A DNA stretch of 22,586 nt from NCBI GenBank assembly GCA_020628755.1, contig JAHDEQ010000003.1, positions 1 to 22,586 on the forward strand, read 5' to 3'. The notes beneath the pieces are model-generated. The model was given only the letters and a program-made list of their open reading frames with translations, ran no database searches and was not told the DNA's origin. How positions within the stretch are numbered: position 1 is the stretch's first letter; the number at the start of each line of letters is the position of its first letter. Made by a program: the position numbers and the translations under genes. This DNA is from Saprospiraceae bacterium (lineage in GTDB: Bacteria; Bacteroidota; Bacteroidia; Chitinophagales; Saprospiraceae). Below, in pieces: positions 15,997 to 22,586 of the stretch.

Positions 15997-16326
15997 GGAG
16001 ATTATTATCTGTGTCTTACTGCTGAACGCAGCGCATATATTAGGAATGAAAAAATGAAGGTGTAACAGCAGTAAATACTTCGTTCAACGTAGATTGTTTT
16101 CTGGTTTTATTTGAACGTTTACATAAACCGTTACACCATTCATTTAATAGAGAACCAATTTGCACTAGCTTTCTAAAAAGCTAGACAAGAAATCTTGAAG
16201 CCATTTATAAGGCCTAAAGACTCGAAAAAAGGAGGGTAGGACTGTTCCTAATCTTGATCGGATTTATAGGTGGGTATAGATTATAGGAGCGAAGTGATTA
16301 ACTTCGCTCCTATTTGTATTGAGCTA
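15997..16326. other. Highly structured intergenic region between convergent genes
   Basis: About 330 bases between the 3' ends of the DUF6495 gene and the giant surface protein gene. There is no gene. It holds several inverted repeats: TTACTGCTG/CAGCAGTAA (16016-16024 with 16066-16074), a 15-bp arm with one bulge (16052-16066 with 16130-16145) enclosing CGTTCAA/TTGAACG (16081-16087 with 16111-16117), a hairpin CTAGCTTT/AAAGCTAG (16165-16172 with 16177-16184), and the terminator at 16283-16313. The first two folds share base 16066 and so compete. Confidence 0.6.
16283..16313. terminator. Hairpin between convergent genes
   Basis: A perfect 13-bp stem (ATAGGAGCGAAGT with ACTTCGCTCCTAT) with a 5-base loop, 13 bases beyond the stop of the giant surface protein gene. 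On the + strand it is followed by TTGTATT. It probably ends the surface protein mRNA and may also stop read-through from the DUF6495 gene. Confidence 0.7.
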
Positions 16327-19300
16327 CTATTCAAAGGCTTTTATCAGTTTATAAGTTGTAGGTTGATAGTACCCAAATTTCACTTTTACAAAGTAAACTG
16401 ACTGCGCTTTATTGGTAAAATCAAGTTCGATACGGTCGCCTGCTTTTACTTCTAGATCAAACTGTTGTAAAATTTTGCCATACGCATCCACAATCTCAAC
16501 GTGGGCAATATCTTCTCTTGGATTCAGTATTTCTAAATATACTTTATGCTCGAATGGATTGGGATAAATATGTACCTCCTCCTCATTGTCATTGACATTC
16601 ACTTTTACAGCAGGTGAAAAAGTGATAAGGTTAGTATTGGTATCAACATATTTTATTCTGTAATAATTGAAGCCCAAACGTGCATCGGTGTGTACAAAGC
16701 TATAGTTGGACGAACCATCGGTATTTAAATGTACGATTTCGATAGGATCGAACTCTTCGCCATCAACCGAATATTGTACAACATAAACACCCGTAGGCAC
16801 TTCATTGATAACTTCCCAAGTTACTAGAGCATCGTCATTGTCCAGAGCTTCACCCTCAACAGCAACAAACTGGAAGGTCTCTCCATTGATACAGCTTGGT
16901 AGTACTTCTATGACAATTACATCTGTTTCGCCAGTATAGTCATCACAATTGAAGCTTCTCGCACAACGTACAAAATAAGTTGTTTGATAAAGTGCTCCTG
17001 GGTCGTAAGACTCGCCTGTAGCACCAGGAATAGGTGTCCAAAAAGTACTATTGAAATCAAAATCAATATCGTGGGTAGCCATCATCCAAAGATATTCGAC
17101 GGGGCCAAAACCTCCCGACGCAGGCGTAACGCTGTAAAGCGTTTCGGCAACACTGCCTGGGCCACATAAGACTTGGTCGCAACAAATTTCACCACCAGAA
17201 ACGACATTCAAACAATCGTAAATAATACCTGCATCAAAACTCAAATCTTCTTCTAATCCTTCTTCTATAGTAAATGGTGCTGTAAATCCTGTATCCGTCA
17301 TAGCATCACTATCTAGCTCATCGTTATCGCCTGCATCTTGCTCCGTAAAAATAGCATTATCGGGCAATGAAAGTGGATAAAATTGTATAGCATAAGTCCC
17401 TGGTGGCACACAATTGAACTCATAATGTCCTGTATTATCCGTTATGTCAGCAGCTATAATAACATCATCTTCCGTATTGTATTCGCCATCTTCACCTGCT
17501 TGCACTAAACTCACAACGACATTGCTTACTCCTGGCTCATCAAAATCCTGAATACCATCCAAATCTGAGTCGAGCCACACATAGTCTCCTATTGTTGTAC
17601 CACAAAGCATACACTCTTCAGGTGACGGAGCACCAACCGTTGCTGTCAGGATGTTTTGGCAACCATCCGCATCGGTTACCGTTACGGTATAATCGCCTGG
17701 TAAAAGTTCGATAATAGAATTCGTTGTAGCACCATTGCTCCATGTATAAGTATATGGAGGTGTTGCACCACTTACAATCAAACTAACACTTCCTTCTTCT
17801 TTGTAGCAAGTATCATCTACAACCACTGCTTCTAAATTTATATTTCTTGAAACTACAATGGTTTGTGTAAACAAAACAGAGTTGCCACAATTGTCCACAG
17901 CCTCCCAAGTCCGTATGATGGTTTCTTCGCAACCATCAAAAGAAGAGGTTTCTTCAAAGATAATCTCCACTTCATTATCGCAATTGTCACTTGCAGCGAC
18001 ATCAGCTACAGGAGGAATGGATTCTCCATTGGGAATATTAACTAAAATATAGCCCATCGGTACATTATCAAAAGTAGGATTGGTAGTATCTACAACTGTT
18101 ACAATTTGTTCGTGTGTGATGGCATTGCCGCAGGCATCCATCGCCGTCCAAATACGAACAATGCTATAATTGTCAGCACAATCGCCATTTTGTATATTTT
18201 CTTGTAAGGAAACTTGTACTGTAGTAGCTCCACTACAAACATCAGAAGCAGTCAACGCTGGCGCATCAGGAATAGCATCGCACTCAACGGTGATATTTTG
18301 TGGTGCATCATCAAAAGTTGGTGTTCCTGAATCTACAACATTGATTTGTTGTGTAGCAACCGTTTCGTTTCCACACTCATCTATAGCTCTCCATGTACGT
18401 GTAATCGTATAGTTGCTTGGGCAATTGCCTTGAGTGGAGGTTTCATCGAAATTGATGGTAATATTTTCTATCGCACTACAATTATCACTTGCTGTTACGG
18501 TAGTAGCATCAGGTATAGGTGCGCCACAATCTAAGGCTATGTCTTGTGGTACGCCATTGAGTATAGGAGCAACTAAATCCTGAACGGTAACTTTTTGAAC
18601 GTGAGTTGCTGTATTTCCGCAAGCATCGCTGGCCGTCCAAATTCGTTGTATTACATAAGAATGTGGACAGGTTTGAGCTTCTTTAATTTCTTCAAGACTA
18701 ACATCTACATAAGAAGAGCAATTGTCAGAAGCCGTTACGATAGGCATAACAGGGTTTACATCGCAAGCTATCGTTATATCAACAGGTTTGTTATCAAAAG
18801 TAGGAGCTGTTGTATCTTGTAAAATTATTTTTTGAGTAAGGGTAGCACTATTGCCACAAGCATCAGTAGCTGTCCAAGCAATAGTAGAGATACCTGTACC
18901 TTCGCAAGGGCCTGATGCAAACGCAATTTCTTCGGGTAGAGCTGTGATGTCGTCATTGCAATTGTCCATTGCAATGAGAGGTTCTAACTGAGGGATAGCA
19001 TCACATTCAGCAGTTATATCTTCCAAATAAGATACACCGAATACGGGTGCTTCTGTATCTGTAATCGTAATGAGTTGGGTTGTTGTAGCCGTATTACCAC
19101 AATTATCAGTTGCAATCCAGGTACGAATAATTTCGGCACCTGAAGTACAATCACCACTCATCATTTCAGTTTCAAAGGTTATCAAAACATCGTCGTCGCA
19201 ATCATCGGTTGCAGTCGGCCCCATATCATCGGTTTCTTCATCGCAACTAATGGTCATATCCATTGGTATATTGGATAATACAGGAGGAGTAACATCTCTT

Positions 19301-22300
19301 TCAAAGAAAATACTAAAACTCGTTTCGGCCACGTTTCCGCAATCGTCGGTTGCCGTGTAAATATATTTTACAATATCCGAACTACCCGAAATACAATTAT
19401 CTTCTCCGAAATATTGAACATCTAAAATTACTTCAACTTCTTGGTCGCAATTGTCGGTTGCAGAAACTTCAAAGTCATCTACATTTGGTATTGGGTCGTT
19501 GCAAGTGATAAACAAATTACTTGGTGGCCCCATAATAGTTGGAGGTGTGGTATCTGCTTGGAACGTTATAGTTGTCGTTACCTCTGTTGCGTTTCCGCAA
19601 TCGTCGGTGGCAGTCCAAATATATTTTACAATATCTGCCCCCCCTGAAATACAATTATTTTCTCCAGTGTATTGAATATCTAAAACAACTTCCACCTCTG
19701 GATCGCAATTGTCAATTGCTGTAACTTCAAAATCATCTACCGTTGGTATTGGGTCATTACAAGTAATAACTAAATCACTTGGTACCCCCATAATAGTTGG
19801 AGGTGTAGTATCTGCTTGATAAATTAAAGTAGTCTTTACCTCTGTTGCGTTTCCGCAATCGTCAGTGGCTGTAATAATGTATTCTAAAAATCCTACTCCT
19901 GCTGTACAAAGGCTACCATCTAAATTGCTGGTTTGGAAAGTAATATCAATATCGTCATCACAATTGTCTTCAACCGAAAAGCCTAACTCTGTTGGCTCTG
20001 GAATAGCCTCACCACAGGTTAAGGTGATTTGGTTAGGAACATTGGAAAAAGTAGGTGCGTAAGTATCTTCTACTGTTATACGCTGACTTGTTTGAACAGA
20101 ATTATCACAAGCATCATAAGCCGTCCATGTACGTATGATGGTGTATCCACTGGCGCAGCCAGTGGCTTCTTGTGTTTCTTCAAAAGCGACCTCTACATCG
20201 CCACCACAATTGTCAATGGCACTCACACCTTCGGGACTTGGTATAGCCGAGCATTCAACAGTTATATCTTCTGGTGTATTGGTAAATGTAGGTGCTAGTA
20301 AGTCTGTCAATAAAATAGTAATACTAATCGTTGATTGATTGCCACAATTATCGGTAGCCGTCCAGATATAATCATATTTTTTAAAATATCCAGTAGTCTC
20401 ACAAGTTCCTGCTTGGTTATCAGTTGACAAGTCCACCTCTACTTCGGCATCACAATTGTCAGATACTATGACATCAACCTCATCTAAGACAGATGCATTG
20501 ATACAATCTACCTCAATGGTCATTCCATCTGTGAATGCTGAATCATTAAATGTGATACTTGGTGGTGTATTATCTTCAAATATAATTTGTTGTTCGGCAG
20601 TGGTAATATTACCACATTGGTCTTCGGCCGTCCAAATACGAGAAATAATATAACTGTCTTCGCAAACTTGATTGCCATCTTTTATTTCATCATGAAAATC
20701 TATCGTAACCTGACCACAATTATCATTGGCTGTTGCACTATTATTATTAGGAATAGACGCTCCACACTCTAGCGTTATATCTGCTGGAACGTGTGTAAAC
20801 TGCGGCCCTTGCATATCGCCTAAAGAAATGGTTTGCACGGCTGAACCTACATTGCCACAATTGTCCGTTGCTGTCCAAATTCTTCGATAGGTAATCAAAC
20901 AATCATCTCCTTCTTGTTCTTCGGTAAAATCAATCGTCAAATGGTTTGTACAATTGTCAATGACAGTTGGGTTTCCAACTGGCGGCAAATCTCCAGCACA
21001 TTCAATCGTCAAATCGTCAGGAACATTATTAAAAGTAGGAGGTGTCGTATCGGTTGTATTGACATAGATTGTAATAACAGTTGAGTTACCACAATCATCT
21101 GTTGCTTTCCAAGCACAGGTTTGAGAATAAATGTAGCCATCAACCTGACACATTCCTTGTACTACCTCAAAATCGGCAAAGACTATATCAACATTAGCAT
21201 CGCAATTGTCTGTTGCTACAGCATCAGCTTCGCCAAAAGCATTGGGCGTATTACATTCTATAAAAACCGAATCACCATCTTCGATACCTTCTAATAAAGG
21301 ATTGGTAAACGTAATAACGGGCGGTTCATTATCCGATATTTGTATGGTTTGAGTGTGTTCTACATTGTTGCCACAATTGTCTGTTGCTGTCCATGTCCGT
21401 TCTATGATTTGGTCGCAACTCATGCCAGTAGTCATTTCGGAGAAAGCTATTGCTACTTCATCATCGCAATTATCAGTAGCTGTGACATCAGGAATATCTA
21501 CTGCTCCTGAACATTCAAGAATAACATTGTCAGGTACATTGCTAAATACAGGCGCACTATCATCTACCGCAGTTATATGTTGGGTATGTACTGTAACATT
21601 GCCGCAATCGTCCGTTGCTGTCCACTTGCGCTCAATCATCAAATTGCAAGCACCCATATTTTGAATATTTTCTTCAAAAACAACTTGAATATTATCCTTA
21701 CAATTATCAGTAGCTGTAATCGTTGGAGTAGTTGGCATTTCGTTACAATTGATGGTCATGTCTTGCGGCGAAGCCGACAATACAGGCGCTTCGGTATCAC
21801 TGGTCATAATCATTTGAACATGAACAGTCGAATTGCCGCAATCATCCGTCGCCGTCCAGCGACGGATAATACCTGCGCTACAATCTGTACCATTAAGTTC
21901 TTGTTCATAATTAATATGTACTTCAATATCACAATTATCAGTAGCCGTGACGGTTGGTGGTTCGGGCATTTCGCCACACATAACCGTCAAATCTTGTGGA
22001 GTGTTGGATAAAATAGGTGCTTCAGTATCGTTGGTCATAAGCATTTGAACATGGACGGCTGAGTTGCCACAATCATCTGTGGCCGTCCAGCGACGGATAA
22101 TACCCGCACTACAATCTATACCACTGAGTTCTTGTTCAAATATAACTTCGACATTATTCGTACAATTGTCTATTGCTGTAATAATTGGTGGCTCAGGCAA
22201 GTATCCACAAGCATATGAACCGTCAATTGGTTTATCTGAAAACACAGGAGCTTCGCTATCATTGGTAGAAATGAGCTGTGTATGAACGGCTGAGTTGCCA

Positions 22301-22586
22301 CAATCATCTGTTGCTGTCCAGCGACGAATAATACCTACATTGCAATCTGCACCATTGACTTCTTGTGTAAAAACCACTTGGACATCGGCGGTACAATTGT
22401 CGGTTGCCGTAAGCATAGCAGGCTCTGGAATATTGCCACAAGTGACATTCATATCTTCAGGACCGCCTACAATAACAGGAGCTTCGCTGTCATTGGTCGT
22501 TATCATTTGTATTTGTTCGGTCACATTACCGCAATCGTCATAAGCCTTCCAACGTCGAATAATTCCAGAACTACAATCGTCTCCAT
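16327..22586 (-). CDS. Giant T9SS-secreted surface protein with HYR-like four-cysteine repeats, 5' part missing
   Basis: The frame stays open to the right edge and the repeat pattern continues through it (RRWKAYDDCGN just upstream of the GTG at 22524), so the GTG is not the true start; about 2085 codons are visible. From about 17850 to 22586 there are 19 complete repeats plus one partial, each about 75-86 residues and matching the HYR-like four-cysteine type: D-x-x-AP, a strand ending in C, TATDNC, G-x-x-C and WTATDDCGN. Next come one SprB repeat (about 17630-17850, YTYTWSNGATT, GDYTVTVTDADGC), an SdrD-B-like domain (about 17215-17595, GDYVWLDSDLDGIQDFDEPG, probably calcium-binding), a domain I cannot name, and a T9SS type A sorting domain (about 16330-16580, VHIYPNPFEHK). 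It should be exported across the outer membrane and act as an adhesin or surface filament; no catalytic domain is visible. Confidence 0.88.
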   Translation of the reverse strand, partial: GDDCSSGIIRRWKAYDDCGNVTEQIQMITTNDSEAPVIVGGPEDMNVTCGNIPEPAMLTATDNCTADVQVVFTQEVNGADCNVGIIRRWTATDDCGNSAVHTQLISTNDSEAPVFSDKPIDGSYACGYLPEPPIITAIDNCTNNVEVIFEQELSGIDCSAGIIRRWTATDDCGNSAVHVQMLMTNDTEAPILSNTPQDLTVMCGEMPEPPTVTATDNCDIEVHINYEQELNGTDCSAGIIRRWTATDDCGNSTVHVQMIMTSDTEAPVLSASPQDMTINCNEMPTTPTITATDNCKDNIQVVFEENIQNMGACNLMIERKWTATDDCGNVTVHTQHITAVDDSAPVFSNVPDNVILECSGAVDIPDVTATDNCDDEVAIAFSEMTTGMSCDQIIERTWTATDNCGNNVEHTQTIQISDNEPPVITFTNPLLEGIEDGDSVFIECNTPNAFGEADAVATDNCDANVDIVFADFEVVQGMCQVDGYIYSQTCAWKATDDCGNSTVITIYVNTTDTTPPTFNNVPDDLTIECAGDLPPVGNPTVIDNCTNHLTIDFTEEQEGDDCLITYRRIWTATDNCGNVGSAVQTISLGDMQGPQFTHVPADITLECGASIPNNNSATANDNCGQVTIDFHDEIKDGNQVCEDSYIISRIWTAEDQCGNITTAEQQIIFEDNTPPSITFNDSAFTDGMTIEVDCINASVLDEVDVIVSDNCDAEVEVDLSTDNQAGTCETTGYFKKYDYIWTATDNCGNQSTISITILLTDLLAPTFTNTPEDITVECSAIPSPEGVSAIDNCGGDVEVAFEETQEATGCASGYTIIRTWTAYDACDNSVQTSQRITVEDTYAPTFSNVPNQITLTCGEAIPEPTELGFSVEDNCDDDIDITFQTSNLDGSLCTAGVGFLEYIITATDDCGNATEVKTTLIYQADTTPPTIMGVPSDLVITCNDPIPTVDDFEVTAIDNCDPEVEVVLDIQYTGENNCISGGADIVKYIWTATDDCGNATEVTTTITFQADTTPPTIMGPPSNLFITCNDPIPNVDDFEVSATDNCDQEVEVILDVQYFGEDNCISGSSDIVKYIYTATDDCGNVAETSFSIFFERDVTPPVLSNIPMDMTISCDEETDDMGPTATDDCDDDVLITFETEMMSGDCTSGAEIIRTWIATDNCGNTATTTQLITITDTEAPVFGVSYLEDITAECDAIPQLEPLIAMDNCNDDITALPEEIAFASGPCEGTGISTIAWTATDACGNSATLTQKIILQDTTAPTFDNKPVDITIACDVNPVMPIVTASDNCSSYVDVSLEEIKEAQTCPHSYVIQRIWTASDACGNTATHVQKVTVQDLVAPILNGVPQDIALDCGAPIPDATTVTASDNCSAIENITINFDETSTQGNCPSNYTITRTWRAIDECGNETVATQQINVVDSGTPTFDDAPQNITVECDAIPDAPALTASDVCSGATTVQVSLQENIQNGDCADNYSIVRIWTAMDACGNAITHEQIVTVVDTTNPTFDNVPMGYILVNIPNGESIPPVADVAASDNCDNEVEIIFEETSSFDGCEETIIRTWEAVDNCGNSVLFTQTIVVSRNINLEAVVVDDTCYKEEGSVSLIVSGATPPYTYTWSNGATTNSIIELLPGDYTVTVTDADGCQNILTATVGAPSPEECMLCGTTIGDYVWLDSDLDGIQDFDEPGVSNVVVSLVQAGEDGEYNTEDDVIIAADITDNTGHYEFNCVPPGTYAIQFYPLSLPDNAIFTEQDAGDNDELDSDAMTDTGFTAPFTIEEGLEEDLSFDAGIIYDCLNVVSGGEICCDQVLCGPGSVAETLYSVTPASGGFGPVEYLWMMATHDIDFDFNSTFWTPIPGATGESYDPGALYQTTYFVRCARSFNCDDYTGETDVIVIEVLPSCINGETFQFVAVEGEALDNDDALVTWEVINEVPTGVYVVQYSVDGEEFDPIEIVHLNTDGSSNYSFVHTDARLGFNYYRIKYVDTNTNLITFSPAVKVNVNDNEEEVHIYPNPFEHKVYLEILNPREDIAHVEIVDAYGKILQQFDLEVKAGDRIELDFTNKAQSVYFVKVKFGYYQPTTYKLIKAFE
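19290..19830 (-). repeat. Near-duplicate pair of HYR-like units (258-bp spacing)
   Basis: Two adjacent units both begin ADTTPPTIMG and share VDDFEV, DNCD, NNC/DNC-ISG and DIVKYI-TATDDCGN. The start of each, marked by TATCTGCTTG at 19551 and 19809, is 258 bases (86 codons) apart. They are far more alike than other units in the middle of the array, which indicates a separate local duplication. Confidence 0.75.
21851..22586 (-). repeat. Regular 231-bp coding repeats in the giant surface protein
   Basis: The same word (GCCGTCC or a near copy, encoding the W-T-A part of RRWTATDD) starts at 21851, 22082, 22313 and 22544, exactly 231 bases (77 codons) apart. Neighbouring units are highly similar at the DNA level, for example CCAGCGACGGATAATACC in two of them. 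Repeats further downstream in the gene are more diverged and vary in length. Confidence 0.85.

Noticed and set aside
22522..22524. GTG at 22524 as the start of the giant surface protein
   Set aside because: The frame continues upstream to the window edge with the same repeat sequence (IIRRWKAYDDCGN), so this is an internal valine codon.
17840..22543. Many 60-144-codon + strand frames opposite the surface protein gene
   Set aside because: They repeat with the period of the minus strand repeats and have no independent domain; they are antisense reflections of the repeat array.
21851..22586. Regular DNA repeats as a CRISPR array
   Set aside because: The period is 231 bp and the repeats are coding, in frame and contiguous; there are no unique spacers.

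Overview
The window looks like chromosomal DNA from a member of the Bacteroidota, possibly a saprospirian or related gliding, polymer-degrading lineage. The reasons are an AT-rich base composition, genes without clear Shine-Dalgarno sites, families largely confined to this phylum (DUF4783, DUF6495), and two very large secreted proteins that end in type IX secretion (T9SS) C-terminal sorting domains. The genus cannot be fixed from the sequence. I see no tRNA, rRNA, CRISPR array, intact insertion sequence or prophage.

Layout. 1-463: the almost complete 3' part of a nucleotidyltransferase gene (+), separated by a shared hairpin terminator from a convergent exported DUF4783 gene (535-924, -). 925-1421 is non-coding and structured, with a startless open frame ending at a good terminator. 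1422-2087 (+) is a YceI-type lipoprotein whose terminator lies inside the end of the convergent acyltransferase-like gene 2175-3095 (-). 3241-4020 (-) is an uncharacterised four-cysteine protein. 4187-7708 (-) is a large outer-membrane beta-barrel-like protein. 7899-9539 (-) is a two-gene unit, an EamA transporter followed 3 bases later by a SAM methyltransferase. 9670-13962 (-) is a secreted clan GH-A-like glycoside hydrolase with ten PKD domains and a T9SS signal. 13963-14479 is non-coding and carries REP-like palindromes. 14480-15337 (-) is a TerC-family membrane protein and 15520-15996 (+) a DUF6495 protein. 15997-16326 is non-coding and strongly structured. 16327-22586 (-) is the C-terminal 2085 codons of a giant surface protein with at least 19 four-cysteine HYR-like repeats, one SprB repeat, an SdrD-B-like domain and a T9SS sorting domain; its start lies beyond the right edge.

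How it fits together. Most genes are single transcription units separated by long inverted repeats. The common theme is the cell surface: a large barrel-like protein, a lipoprotein, an exported DUF4783 protein and two T9SS cargo proteins, one probably attacking polysaccharide and one probably an adhesin or structural filament. The T9SS machinery itself is not in the window.

No clearly new multi-gene system is visible. The points most worth a second look are a dispersed family of long intergenic inverted repeats sharing exact words, the regular 231-bp repeat array in the giant surface protein, the alternating two-type PKD array with a 161-codon super-repeat, a possible small RNA unit at about 2101-2211, and the unassigned four-cysteine protein.
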